The position numbers were made by a program, and so were the translations under genes. This document shows, in pieces, positions 34,601 through 46,822 of a stretch of 64,000 nucleotides of DNA. Numbering within the stretch: the stretch's first letter is position 1; each line of letters opens with the position of its first letter. Under the pieces are notes generated by a model, which ran no database searches, was not told where the DNA came from, and saw only the letters and a list, made by a program, of their open reading frames with translations. Source of the stretch: Datnioides undecimradiatus (lineage: Eukaryota; Chordata; Actinopteri; Lobotiformes; Datnioididae); the NCBI GenBank assembly GCA_008933995.1, contig WARS01000012.1, positions 7,511,001-7,575,000 of the forward strand, given 5' to 3'.

Positions 34601-37600
34601 TGGCCTCACTCATCCCTGGAGGACTGGTTGACAGGGTGACTGAGATCCCAGGATTCAGCCCAAATGATATCCAGATCTTCCTAAACCACCACTTCACTGA
34701 GAAGAATTTTGGCAGTAAAATATGGGCCCACTTGGAGTCCCATAAGATACTAATGGTAATGTGCTACATACCATGTATTTGCTGGATAGTGGCTGATACT
34801 TTGGTGTACATCATGCAGAGTGGAACACAAGAGAGCCTTCCAAGGACCTGCACTGAGCTGTACGCTTACTATTGTTCCATGAAGGCAGAAGCAGGTGAAC
34901 CGAGAGGCAGGGAACCGGTAAAAATGGAGCAGCTACATGGCAGCAATCGTAAACTGCTTGGGAATCTTGGACGACTGGCATTTTATGGGCTCCTCAAACA
35001 CAAGTACACCTTCAGTGAGCAGGATCTCAGGGCCTATGGAATTGATCAGTTGTTAACTCAGTCCAGTCTTGGTGCTGGAGTTCTTGTTCGCAAGGAGTCA
35101 GCCATATACACAACATACCAGTTCACTCATTTGACTCTTCAGGAGTTTCTTGCAGCTACTTTCTACCATGTCTCCTCCAAGAGGGCAATCTTTGACTTGT
35201 TCTCAGAGAGCACCATGTCTTGGCCAAAGATTGGTTTCCAGAACCACTTTAGAAGCGCCTTTCAACACTCACAACAAGCTGAAGATGGTCACTTGGATGT
35301 GTTTGTACGCTTCCTGACAGGTCTGCTGTCCTCAGTAGCACTGAAACCTCTCGCTGGGCTTTTGGCGCTTGGGAAAGATGATGGCAATCAGAAGGCATGG
35401 GCAGCAGGATTTTTACAAGGTCTCTTGGTCAGCGGGGGTAGTGTAGTGTCCCTGCGTTCAGTCAACCTGGCTTATTGTTTACAGGAACTGCAACACACAG
35501 AGCTGTTGCGGAGTGTAGAGGAAGATTTGCAGTTTGGAAGCCTGGCAGGGAAGTTAACACGGGCCCACTGTGTTGTGCTGGGCTACCTACTGCATGTGTC
35601 TCCAGAGTGCAGTGAACAGACCAACCTAACAGGATCTCTGAACAACACAACAGTGAAATGTTTGCTCCCACAGCTACTGTACTGCAGTCATCTCAGGTCA
35701 GCTACCCAGAGCAAAGTCTCCCACTACACTGAAACTCTGGAGAAAGCCTGAAAGGTGCAACTTGTAACTTATCTGCTCCACAGGTTAGAGAACAATCACT
35801 TCAAAGATGATGTCATGGAATTGCTGGGAAGCCTCTTGAGTGCCAAAGACTGCCATATCCAGAAGATGAGGTAGGATCACACCTACCTTTCATCTTTTTA
35901 TTGAAACAAAATATATGAGGAACATTTAACAGTCTTATTCTGTAGTTCTGAACCATTATATCCAATAAACTTGCCTGATTGCTGACACAAAATGGCAAAA
36001 CATTTTAATTACCAGTTAGTGTCAGTCTTGTTGATTACAGGGGTGTAAGAGACACTTAGTGATTATCGTGTGGTTGTAGGATTGGTGCAGTAATGATGAT
36101 GAATGTGATTAGGGCTCATATTTTGAACCATCTGATTGTAACCTCTTTTATTCACACCTTTAGTTTGGCAGAGAATGCTATCAGCAACAAAGGCGCCAAA
36201 GCCCTGAGTCGAGCCCTCTTGGTGAACCGGACGCTAACTTCTCTCAAGTGAGATCTGTTTGTCGCCAGTGACTGATTGCAAGTGATTTGAGTGAAATGAC
36301 ATAATTTTTTGAATTCATAAGATATTTTCTACATATTACATATTTTCTATTGCTTTTATTTGGAATGAGATGAGAAATATGCAATGGTTTTGACACATTA
36401 CAACAAATTCTATGCTGGCATTGGTTGATCACAATCTCTGTGAATTATATTACCATATGTTTGCATGTATGATGTTTGATACACATTTGTTAAACATTCA
36501 GCTGGTGAATGGGTTGAAGCTTCTTTGGAAAATATGAATAGTTTTCATTCTGTTTAGATTTATTCAGAGTGTGCTTATCTCCAACTCCCTGGATTGCTGA
36601 AATTCTAACAATCTGTCTTTTTCACAGTGTTGTTTCTCCTGTGATTCTACAACGCTGTATATCATCTAACCAATCATTTATAATTTAGTCTCAGAAACAA
36701 CAATATTGGCTCCAAAGGTGCAAAGTTTCTGGCTGAAGCTCTGAAAATGAATCAAGTCCTGGTATCAATCAAGTGCGTATAACTGCCATAGATTTTGGTT
36801 TATATCCAGAATGATCTTGCACAATGCCAGTGTAAGTTTTGAGTTGGTATAATTGCACTATTTCTCTAACCACTCATCAGCCTCCAGAACAATGCCATTG
36901 AGGAGGAAGGTGCTCAGGCTCTTGCAGAAGTCCTGCAGTGCAACCGCAAACTGGTGTCCCTGAAGTGAGCTTTGTCTGCCATCTACGTGTGTTTGTTGCA
37001 TGTCTTATGCATAGTATATGCTTGTGATGCCTGTGATGTGGCCAAATATGTGATTTTCATATATGTACTGACTCAGTATACAGAAGAACACAATTGGAGC
37101 AGGAGGAGCGAAAAGGATCGCAGGCGCACTGAAGACAAACCGGACTCTCACAAAATTGATGTAATCTTAAATAAATTTGTATTAATTTGATCAGCTTTGA
37201 TCATATGATACTGCATGTTTTTACATATCAATGAGCTTGCACAATTATGAAAACATAAAACATTGCATCCAGTAGACTACAAGCTGTTCTTCTTTTTCTG
37301 TATTCTCTAGTCTCTCTCTTGTTTGCAAATTTATCAAGGATCTATGAACAGAGTAGCTCACTAATTATTTACACAGGCCTCATGTTAAACTAACTATCCT
37401 TACTTACCAATGGGCCTTTCATTAGGTCACATGCTGATCATCAAGATTTATAATTTTACTGTTTCTTAATGGGTTCATTTATTTTTTGTTCTTGTCTGCA
37501 GTCTTTGTAGCAACCAGCTTGGGGACAAAGGAACAGTTGCTCTGGCAGAGGCTTTGACGGTCAACCACACTCTGCTGTCACTTCAGTCAGTACCCTCTGC

Positions 37601-40600
37601 AACCTCTGCAGCTTCTTCCTTATCCATCGCCCCTTTTGTAGTTCAATACACTTTTGCTCACATGCTGTGCAGCAACAATGCAGTTTGTCTTGCAAGTAAT
37701 CCATAACAGTTGTGGTGAATTTTTCCTTCGACAGACTGCAGAGTAACTCAATCAGCAACAAGGGGATGACAGCTTTAACCAAAGCACTTAGGCTGAACCA
37801 TGGACTCGTCTCCTTGAAGTGAGTACTAAATAAGGCAGCTTTCCTGTAACAACACGAGACTGACATCATTCACGACTTGATGTTGCAGTATATTATCTAT
37901 TTCTCCAGCACCAGCTCCTTCTGCTCTGCAAGTTCCCATCCCATCTTTTGTCATGTGTCTCTTTGCAAAACAAAAAAACAAAGTGTGTTGAAAAGAGTTA
38001 TTTTTCAAAGCCTGGGATAAATAGTAAACCAAAGCAGTGTCTTCTATTATATGTTGTAAAATGAAAACAGAATACTGGATTTCTTTTTTAAATTATCATC
38101 CTTATGTTAAAATTATTTCTGTTAATTTAGAAGTCAGTGAGCTTTTTTAAGCTTTAGAAGTGCAAGTAGGGGGATTTTTTTTCTGGCTTTGCTACTAAGT
38201 CAGGATAGCTGCTTTCAGATATTTCCAGTTTTTATGCTAAGCTTAGCTAAAATAATCAGCTGCTGGTTGTAACTTCATATTTTACAACTATGTACTATGA
38301 CAGAACAGTGGTTTCCATCTTTTAATCTTATGCCATTAAAAAACTCATGGCATGCTGTGTGTAAATGAATACTTATTAATATGATATGCTATGTAGACAT
38401 GAGACTTGGCATTGACACTGTTTTATGTATTTTTTAATCTGGTTAGTTTAAGGGAGAATTCAATTGGCGTGGAGGGAGCAAAGAACATGGCCCATGCCCT
38501 CCATGAGAACAACACTCTACAAGACCTCGAGTGAGTCACATCATTGATAACTGTGCATAGTGTAATGCCCTAAAGAGGTATAGAAATATCCAGCTGTTCA
38601 GAAGATGTCTTTCACTCCGTCAGTGGTATGTCACTCAGGGCTATTGTATGATGGAAAACTGCAAACCTGGTTTGTATGAACTCTGTGGCTGTTTATACAA
38701 ATGTGACTTTCACAACTTAATATTCATGGCATTAATCGACTCCAGTTTTCCTGGACATTTCCTCTTATATCACCTTTACCACATTAAATTAAATGTATTT
38801 TCAAACTTCAAAGCCACATGTTTTATCAGCTTGAAAGCAGACACATTAAAAAAAAGTAGTGACAGACTTAAAATCATAGATAATATAATCTTAAATATTC
38901 TTTCTTTTTAAAAAAAACAAACTGTGGTCTTGTTTGTAATACATATGCTGTGTTTATTTGTATGTCTTTGTATGCGTATGCGTGTGTGCTGCATATCTCA
39001 GTCTCACAGCCAACCTGTTGCATGATGATGGGGTTCAAGCTATAGCTGGCGCAATCAAGTTTAATCAAGGCCTCACCTCTTTGCAGTAAGTGGAAAATGC
39101 AAAAACAAACACACAAAAGACACACATTTGAAAAAACAACTTAAAACATGTTCTGGAGCACCAATAGTCAATAAATAAAGCAAATCCCCTCTACTAGTTT
39201 GATGCATACAAGTTATTCAGTTGCACCATATTATAAGATTTTGAACTATTTCAGAAACACTTGAAAGATGATATCAAAAATATAACATAGATAGTTAGCT
39301 TAGATTGATTACTTGATTGATTTCCACAATCATGACATTATTTGAAAGATGACGCAATTCTGCAATTTCCCACAACTCTACTTAGCTTTCTAGCATTTTT
39401 CTCCAGGCTCTCATGGACACAAGATAGCAGAAATCAGCAAGTAGCTGGTGGCATAGTAGCATTCAGAAAGAGCATCCAAATGTCGAAAAGCCAATAAAAG
39501 TGAATTTGTTAGATAATGATTTCTTTTTTTACATTTGTTGTGACATATAAAAATGATATATACAGTATTTACAGGATAGTTTATGTGCCTCTGTCTCTCG
39601 TCTTTACAGTCTGCAGTGGAATTTCATCAAGTCCTCTGCCACTAAAGCTCTGGCCCATGCACTCTGCTCCAATACCACAATGCAGCTCCTGGAGTAAGTT
39701 CACTAGTTCAGACATGTGTCAGCCTCATTTACCACCCCTTCCACACACTCTTTTCTCTCTGTAATTAAATTGATCTCCTCAAAAATAAATTAAAGCTGTG
39801 TGATTTCTAAGAAGTCTGGGCTGTGAGCAGATTACAAGCTACAGGATTTTATTGACTGATTGTGATAGCTGCTAAACAGTTCTGAGAAATTTCAGTCACA
39901 GGGTTGTATTGTTATTTCTAATCATCACTCTGTGTCTGTGTCTCCATCTTTTGCTGCAGTCTACAGGAGAATGCTATTGGGAATGAAGGTGTTGTTTTTT
40001 TGGCTGAAGCCCTGAAAACCAATGCGTCTCTGCAAACATTATGGTTGGCCTTACAGTTGTTGATCAACATATAAGACAGCCTTTATTTAAACAATGATGG
40101 AACTTCATTTTTAAACACATAGATATGAATATGTGTTCACATAAAAGTTCTGATTCACCCTAATTTTTGTGCATGTGTTGACTGTTTTGTGTCTTTTCTC
40201 TGTAGTCTTCAGGGCGTGTCTGCAGGGACTAGTGGCGCCATTGCAATGGCAAAGGCTCTAACGGCCAACCAAACCCTGCAAACATTAGAGTGAGTCTGAA
40301 CTCTGTCTTGTGTCAAACTGTTTTCTTGTCAATTGACATCTAATTGTGCTTGAGTGTAACAGGCATTTGGCTCAAATGAGACTAAGCAGGACAGTTGGGT
40401 TGATGAGAGGTACTATTGCTCATTTCCTTCAATTACTCCTGCCTGGGGAAAAAAACAAAAACATTAAGCTTATCATTTTATACATTTGATAGCTTTTGAT
40501 TGGTCTCTGTGATAGTTTTTGAATTTGTTTTTCTGTTCAAGCCTGATAATGACTACGCCCAATTTCACAGGTCTGATTGTGATCTGGCAAAACTCACAGA

Positions 40601-42283
40601 TGTTCACTTGAGGCAGACATCATTTTGTCCAAGATTTTGTCCATTTGTCTATTTATGTCTGGGTGTAATGGACCACTGTGGGCAGTGTGTACAAGTCGAT
40701 TTGCAGCACTGATTTGTAAATTTAGATAAATGCTGGATTTCTTTTAGTGCCCAAACTAGACATTCTTGTATGGTTGTTTTATTCATGAACACTTTGACTG
40801 TACAGAAAGTGTTTGCAACACTTTTAATCATAATTCAGAGATGACTTCAGTCCGACAAGGTATTTTCTCACAGAGAGTTGCTTTCAATCTCAATGCAATG
40901 TTAAATATAATCGAAATTGTAATTTATTTCAGTTTGCTGGAAATCTTACAGTCAGTCAGTCAGTCAGTCAGGCAGTCAGTCAGGCAAAAAAGACAACAAA
41001 TTATGCAATTACTTCTAGCAGAGCAACTCATCAGAAAAGAAAATTTTGTATTATATTTCTGGTTTTCAAAAACAAAGCAACAAAGAACAAAAGACATTTT
41101 GGACTGAGGCTGGTAGAACAGAGCCTAATCCAGAGGAAGGTTCAGACCTCAGCACTTTGTGAACCTCTCCAATTTTTTCCATCATGTAACACGCACAAGG
41201 CAGCTCATTGTGAAGCTGCAAATTTTCCAGTCCTTACCGGAGAACCCATTTGAAGACTGCAAACTAAAAAGAAATGGCCTAGAGGGAGAGAAATATCCGA
41301 TTCAGTGAGAATCCTCACCAGTGTTCAGTTATGTTTCTATTACCTGTGGACCTCAATGCCTGTCATTTAATATCATAATAATCTAATTCAGCCTCTTGTC
41401 GTTTTTTTCTCATTCATTGTGCTGCCTATTCTACACCTATTCTCTTTTTCACGCTTAATGTTTGAATATTTTACACTGTTTCAGTCTGCGTGGGAACACT
41501 GTAGGCATGGAGGGAGCCAAGGCTCTGGCTAACGCTCTGAAAACCAACAGAAGCCTCAAGTCACTGAAGTGAGTCCTGACTAGAAACCATCATAGACAAT
41601 GTGAAATAAAACTTAAGCTCTTATCCAGTGTGGCATAGCATTAGAGCTGTCATTGCTGTTGATAACAGGGACAGCCTAATTACTGCTTTAATTATTTTCA
41701 TACCGTCTATTTTACGGAAAAAAAGGATCATTTTCTCAAATTAAATCTGATTTAATGCACTGGATTTGTAACAGACAATTGATATAGAATGCAATTTGGT
41801 TAAGATTAAAATCTCATATTTGAATGTACGCTTTTGTTAACTTAGCTGTTAGAAAGCACGCAGAGATTCATATGTAATGGCCTTTCTGTTTTTTACTGGA
41901 AACATATTCAACTGAATCCAGCATTTTGCATTTAATAACAAAAGCTTAAAACTTAAATTACTGGACACTTAACTGTGTGCACCATCAGTCTACAGGAGAA
42001 CTCTCTGGGTATGGACGGAGCCATATTCATTGCAACTGCCTTGAAGGGAAACCACCAGTTAACATATATCAAGTGAGTTTTGTGTGATACATAATTCGTT
42101 TTCAGTGTATGTGAATCTGTGTCACAGCATTTCAAGGACCCCAAACATGCTGTCATTCTGCACATGTTTAACACTGCTGTGTCTTTCTGCAGTTTGCAGG
42201 GAAATGGCATTGGAGAATCTGGAGCAAAGGTCATATCTGATGCTATACAAGCCAGTGCTCCAGGCTGTGTGGTTGACATCTGA
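28561..42283 (+). CDS. nlrc3: NLRC3: CARD-like, NACHT and 15-LRR NOD-like receptor (1134 aa, 18 coding exons)
   Basis: Coding exons: 28561-28684, 33347-33610, 33950-35696, 35784-35870, 36164-36247, 36689-36772, 36881-36964, 37077-37160, 37502-37585, 37735-37818, 38447-38530, 39002-39085, 39610-39693, 39960-40043, 40206-40289, 41485-41568, 41989-42072, 42193-42283. They total 3405 nt in one frame. NLRC3 is a cytosolic negative regulator of innate signalling; in mammals it dampens TRAF6/NF-kB, STING and PI3K-mTOR signalling. Identity rests on NACHT blocks shared with human NLRC3 (GVAGIGKTT, LILDGLDE, DPKKE, IPGGLVDR, LGRLAF, RAIFDLF) and on repeat-by-repeat agreement of the LRRs, including LTANLLHD, LQWNFI and LQENSLGMDGA. 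It is therefore the conserved single-copy type, not one of the many fish-specific NLR-C genes. Neighbours give no functional hint. Confidence 0.93.
30648..30775 (+). repeat. Dispersed repeat, family R1, copy 2
   Basis: Shows 'gagctaacacatagcacaca', 'aaggctaacatttgctaggt' and 'agtacagctgaggatgat', a word order I know from a dispersed fish repeat and which recurs near 45.1 kb. Confidence 0.55.
30930..30974. repeat. (TTCTA/TTCTG)n pentanucleotide microsatellite
   Basis: About nine tandem pentamers alternating between ttcta and ttctg, directly visible. Confidence 0.95.
31090..32300 (+). mobile_element. Decayed non-LTR retrotransposon (LINE, L2-like) fragment
   Basis: Broken frames read in the order of a LINE reverse transcriptase. 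An LNNYRPIS-like motif lies near 31115, 'QFGYQ...STET' near 31220, the catalytic YADD at 31565-31576 within FYADDTILYISV, and INAWIIKHRLKLNEEK then LGVIF near 31650-31790. Stops and frame changes show it is inactive. The endonuclease part is missing (5' truncation, usual for LINEs). The order of motifs resembles the L2/CR1 group. Confidence 0.8.
32400..32830 (+). repeat. R1 repeat interrupted by a retroposon 3' end (nested insertion)
   Basis: 32400-32515 ('ggtggcactacaataaaagt', 'cagaggatcaacaaagtcag') and 32764-32830 ('tttcagtctggacaaagttg', 'tcaccgaccaatcacac') look like the left and right parts of the 3' half of R1. The intervening roughly 250 bases carry 'gggagttttgctttatcc', 'tcaaagggcagattgtgtca' and end in 'ctttggataaaagcatcagc', resembling 3' ends of fish retroposons. 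I infer insertion of the latter into the former. Confidence 0.5.
33347..33610 (+). CDS. nlrc3: nlrc3 CARD-like exon
   Basis: This 264-nt exon (acceptor atttag, donor gtaagg, phase 1 at both ends) encodes residues about 42-130. The pattern is that of a six-helix CARD: LGWIQKHQDQMLRFI, EEILSYLRKVDVLSSAEETKI, LTSIVSGKDTQGSDVLRGFI and DSQVAQFIRNH. Human NLRC3 starts within this region and retains only a partial, CARD-poor equivalent (QVKALMDLLAGKGSQ lines up with QITMLTSIVSGKDTQ here). A CARD could mediate homotypic contacts; its partners are unknown. Confidence 0.85.
33674..33883 (+). mobile_element. tRNA-derived SINE in the nlrc3 intron
   Basis: A 210-bp element with a pol III A box (tagctcaggtggt, 33682-33694) and a B-box-like gtttgattcctg (33724-33735), spaced as in a tRNA head. 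The body 'catgtcaaagtgccattgac' and 'agccccaaattgcccct', and the end 'ggaaagcactttgcaccact' then 'cacataaacgcaatcaattt', match a well-known teleost SINE. The B box has mutations, so it is probably silent. It lies between the CARD-like and NACHT exons. Confidence 0.8.
33950..35696 (+). CDS. nlrc3: nlrc3 NACHT/winged-helix exon
   Basis: This single 1747-nt exon encodes residues about 130-712. It includes Walker A GVAGIGKTT (221-229), Walker B LILDGLDE (292-299), the sensor VTSRPG, and the NACHT-associated winged-helix and superhelical region (FTHLTLQEFLAA, HFRSAFQHSQQAEDG, LQELQHTELLRSVEED). The P-loop Lys and the Walker B acidic residues are intact, so ATP binding is expected. The open frame continues past the exon to 35751; splicing at gtcagc (35697) is required to reach the LRRs. 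Confidence 0.92.
35784..42283 (+). CDS. nlrc3: nlrc3 LRR array: 15 ribonuclease-inhibitor-type repeats, one per exon
   Basis: The first exon is 87 nt, then come 13 exons of exactly 84 nt (28 codons), then a 91-nt last exon; all introns are phase 2. Each exon encodes one repeat of the form L-x-x-N-x-I-x-x-x-G-A-x-x-[LI]-A-x-A-L-x-x-N-x-x-L-x-x-[LI]. The exon 37077-37160 is easy to miss because it opens with Ile (IQKNTIGAGGAK) rather than Leu, but it matches the fifth human repeat (LQKNSIGPMGAQ). The protein ends GCVVDI (human TCTVEM). The exon 39960-40043 uses a weak donor (gttggc). Confidence 0.93.
38185..38305 (+). repeat. Dispersed repeat, family R2, copy 4
   Basis: Plus-strand orientation: 'tttccagtttttatgctaag', 'cttagctaa', 'cagctgctggttgtaacttc', 'atattttacaactatgtact', within an nlrc3 intron between LRR exons. 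Confidence 0.65.
40290..41484 (+). other. nlrc3: nlrc3 intron with a (CAGT)n microsatellite
   Basis: A 1.2-kb intron between two 84-nt LRR exons. It includes a CAGT/CAGG tandem run at 40949-40985. I looked for a further 84-nt repeat exon and found none. Confidence 0.7.
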
Positions 42284-42640
42284 AGAAAAAAACTACAGAG
42301 GAAGCCATTATGTACATGTAGCACAGAAATAACATAAATTAAACTAGCTATAGCTTTTTACTTGAATTTCACTTACTATAACTCTTATACTAATTTCAGT
42401 GTATTTTTAAACAGATATATATTTATAATATCTTTATTGTTAAAGCACCTGTTGCTATCCAATGGATAAAAAAACAGACTAGGATGAAGGTGTTAAGAAA
42501 GGCACCAGGTTGTTATGTAAAATACAATTAGCATCCATATTTACAGAGTAGAGGTGCATCCCAATTAATATGTCAGTCTGTACATTTGCTCTATTTGCAC
42601 AAATTAACATGATGTATATAAATAAAATGTTTTTACAATT
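42284..42640 (+). terminator. nlrc3: nlrc3 3' UTR with poly(A) signal
   Basis: A canonical AATAAA lies at 42621-42626, about 340 bases past the TGA, and is followed by T/GT-rich sequence typical of a downstream element ('tgctctttttgtttttgggtgt', 42657 onward). Cleavage is expected around 42640. Confidence 0.6.
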
Positions 42641-45079
42641 GCCTATGAAAGGATCTTGCTCTTTTTGTTTTTGGGTGTATAAATACAAACATACTGTATA
42701 TTTTATCAGAATTTTGAGTCACTGTAGAAAAAGCTGATAAGGAAGCTTTTTTCTACTGATAGGAAGGCCGTCTTTATTACTCTCAGGGAATCAGCATCAT
42801 TTATTTGTCATCTCACAACGCAGGGATGTACAATAAAATGTAAGTTGGAGCCCCTTCATGCTACACAAACAGTCACACAGAACACATATGCCAGTGTTTA
42901 AATTTACTAATTTTGTTTTAAAGCTTTAAATTTATTTTAAATTTCCTCACCAAAATATCTTAGCATCACCAATCTCCAAAATATCTTATCATCACCAATC
43001 TCTGATATTATTTCTTGACACAGTTTTTAGATAGTATACATAAGAACAGCACTCATATAGGAAAATGAAGCCACTGAAGGTATGACACACGTGTACACCT
43101 CTAGCTACCCGCTCATTATTTTTTCCATTCACCTCCATGGGGTTGAGGTAATGGAATTAAGTGGCCTAGGAGGCAGTTAAAGCTTCGACTTGTATCCATG
43201 GCAACAAGAATAATCGTTCCAGCAAAGGAGATGGCTTGAGCACACTCTTATGGCATTTTATACCTTTACTTTGTTTGGGCGTTGAGCTGGTCACTGCCGA
43301 GCAAAGTGAAGACAAACAGAGCCTCATGGGAGTAAACATCAAATATTTAGCTGGATAGTTAGTTTCCTAAATGGAGTGAGGTCTTATTCAATAACCTTCA
43401 CTGCATATGATTTTGTTTTGTTCCAAACATAAACCCCTTTGGCTCACCATTAAAACACTGTTGTTTTTCAGTTTTATATATGTTAATATATGAAATAATA
43501 CATATCTGCACATGTATGAAAGTGATCTATACATGTGCATGACAGTAAAAGACAGAACACACATTTGCACTAAGCATGCCTTCGTTCAAAAAATGTTTCA
43601 GTAGAATTAATTATGCCTTTACAATTACATCTGCATCTTAAAGCACAATAATCACACACAGGCTCACAAACAATAGCATATACAATAAAACTGAAAAATG
43701 GCACAATTAGTAAACCTATGTGGACATTGTTTGTATGAGAGAGAGAAACACATTCTGTAACTGACTAATAACCACGCTAAAAACAAAGCAGGGGCACAAT
43801 CTGAAAATATCGGGAACCACAATTGTCACCTGGGGAGAACGTACCAGAGTTCTTTGTCCCTTCTTGTGAATTCATCACAGTAACAGATTAAGTTATTTCT
43901 TTGTGCAAAAGATACCATTGTCTGCTACCATGCTGCTGTAATGAAGTGTTTTTCCTTCCAAGACATGCCACAAGTACATGTGAACATATCGTTCTTAATG
44001 CTGTTTACACAACTTTCTGGGGAAAATTAATTTTTTAATTTTTTATCCTTTAGAAAAACAGAAACTGCAATGTTGTATTTTGCCAGAAAGCCTGCAGATT
44101 CTTTAAAAGAGTTGATGTAAAACTTTCTGTATGTTGTGAAATGCTGTAGACAAATTCTTAATTATCTGTCTCCTTTGGTACAGCCCAGAAATACCTGAAT
44201 CAGAGTTTCTTCTCTCTGTCTTAATTTTCCTCATTTCTCTTTTGTCAGTGCTGTAGAAACTTTGGAACTGATGTCCATTTACTAACATGACTGACATGGG
44301 GACTTGACATGATCTTTCTGTTGAGGATAAGGGCACCTATACTGGGTCTGAGCCAATGATTGACCTGAATCCTCCTAATATAATTGTATATTCATTATAT
44401 GTACAAACAAACATTTTTCATAAAAGTTAAAAAAAATAGTTAACCTGCGACTGTGTACACATCTATGGTAGCTCTGACGTCCTCACTCAAACAATTAGGT
44501 GACCGTGCCAATTGGTGCTGTCAATCCAGCAAAATAATCATATAAGCCAAATATTGTAACCACCCCTCTCACACAGTTTCCACACCCTAATTTGTTGGAA
44601 ACAGTGCATCTTGGCAGTGAACTGATGCTTTAACCACCTTCTAATTTGCAGAGAAATTTAGATGAGAGCTGCTACTAATTTGCTCTGGAACTCTGGACCA
44701 AACAATGCAAACCATCTGTCATCCACCACCAGAAACAATTGCTGTTGATTTCCTCTCAGTGAATTAACTGTTGTATGGATTAAATGCCCAGTTATCTTCT
44801 CTTACTTGTACTTGTAAGCTCAGCTGATTTATATGCTTATCAACATTTACACTGTAAAATTTTAGTAACAGCTTCATTACTATTTATCATACTATTTTTA
44901 CCTGTGGACTAAAAACCTATGTAAATTGCTAAATTTCAACTGCATTGTGTGTTTTAAATGGTCTACAGCCAGACTAGCTGTGAGGCAGTAGAGCCAATCT
45001 ATAGGGGGTGGCCAGATGGGGGTGGCACAGACTCCTCCCCCCTGGCCATTTAGGCACAGCAGTGGTAAAGCAGCAGGCA

Positions 45080-45235
45080 GCAGTGCTTTGAGCTAAATGC
45101 TGACAACAATGACAATCTTAAAATGCAGCTATTTAGCAGTTTTAATGTTTGCAATATTAACAGTTTTAGTGTGTGACATGCTAACACTTACCAACTAGCA
45201 CTGAACACAGAGTATTGGCATGGGGAGACAAAAGT
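45080..45235 (+). repeat. Dispersed repeat, family R1, copy 4
   Basis: Shows 'aaatgctgacaacaatgaca', 'gacatgctaacacttaccaa', 'actagcactgaacacagagt' in the same order as the copy at 30.65 kb. Confidence 0.55.
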
Positions 45236-46678
45236 TTAGGAGTGATGCTTATGCTATGTGTATTTTTATTGGGCAAATTCAAATTTTAACCAGATTACAC
45301 ATGAAAAGTTAAAAAATCAACAAAGTCATTGCATTGAACGTCAAATTGGATTGTATCATTTCACTGAAAATCAAAATGTCAACCCTGTGATATAACTACA
45401 GGAACCAAAAGCACATCACAGTGACAGTACAGAAGCTCATGACATTCAATGGCTGTGCACGTGAATGGTGTTTTTTTTTTCACCTGTGCAGTTTCTTTCT
45501 TTCTTTTACAAACAATATTTTTACAATTGGTGTGTAAGAGATGTGGCAGTAACACAACATTCAATTAGCTAAACAGCACCCTACATGAACTTATGTGGTG
45601 CACCTAACCTTGAGAGGAGGATATAAGTTAAATCTTAGGTACACAGAAGGAGACAGTGACAAAAAAAACCTGATTTGATTGATTGAACTGATTGGGCCAT
45701 TATCTGGACCTTCTAATTGAACCAGGGCTTTAGACAGTCTGCGCCTTGAGAATGGTTTAGTGGGTTTGGAGTTCTTTTGTAGCTGACTGCTTAAAAGCGC
45801 CCACCATGAAACTGCCTTGTTGGTTTGATTCTATTCAGGGGCCCTTGTTGCTTGTGTTGACTCTTTTTTGGCAAACAATTTTTCAAATACCAGGAAACAA
45901 GGAACATAGCATGAATAATAAGATAATGTAAATAAGTAGGTGGTAAATTGGTGTGTCCATTACTAGTCTCTTCTACTCAGCTCTTATTCTTGCTCTTTTT
46001 TAATTTCTAACAACAACATAGATCCGTATCTTTTCTGTTGATATTGAATAGTTGTGTCCACAATTTTTAGAAAAAAGTGAGTAAACACAAATATTACACT
46101 GATTTAACCAAGAAGTCAACATTTTTTAACCAGCTTACTACGTTAAATACCTAATATTGTTGAACTGGCACACATTTAACAGTGGATTCTTGATCATGAT
46201 GCACATACAGTAAAACTGTTTGGAAAACCAAACAAAAAAGGCTGATTAAGTAAGACTTGTCACCTGTAGTCTGTAACGGTATCCTCATCATTTGTGAATT
46301 CTTAAATATGTGATGACACTGTTGACAAATCAGCAAAAGGAAAGGAAGACTTAGTTATCTGTGCTTTTTCCCCTGAAGCTTTCAGCCAAATCCCATGGCC
46401 TTTATCAGCGAAGAGACTTTGCTTAGTTGTCATGGAAATGGTTTAGTTGTTACTGCCAACTCAACCCTACAGGAACCACCAAATGCATCCTAATGGGACT
46501 ATCTTACACGGCTGGGCTTTCAGATAATGTAGCCATTAATAGTTTTTAAGTCAAGTCAAATCCAATTTCTTTATATAAAATCTTAAATTCCCTCATCCCA
46601 CATTACCATCTGTACTATGTGTGACATCTTCTTTACTTAGACCAAAACTCCCCTCGATTTACCTTTTACACAGGAAAA

Positions 46679-46700
46679 AAAAAAAAAGGGGGGGGGGGGG
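46679..46700. repeat. A-run followed by a G-run
   Basis: About ten A followed by about a dozen G. A homopolymer junction like this is prone to sequencing and assembly length errors. Confidence 0.85.
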
Positions 46701-46822
46701 CGACTCTCTTCCAGGATGGGCAGGTATTGAATAGATGTTGAACGATTAAATCAGAAAAAGGCAAGATTTCTATACATATAGGTAGATTGTAAAGCTTAAG
46801 TTAGGGGCATGGATCCAGGAGG

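Larger units (their letters stand above)
42641..46820. other. Intergenic region downstream of nlrc3
   Basis: No gene recognised; open frames are short and domain-free. The only repeat I can name is an R1 copy at 45080-45235. A C-rich/G-rich patch lies at 45000-45050. Confidence 0.6.

Noticed and set aside
40949-40985. CAGT repeats considered as a CRISPR-like or regulatory array.
   Set aside because: A simple tetranucleotide microsatellite without spacers, in a vertebrate genome.
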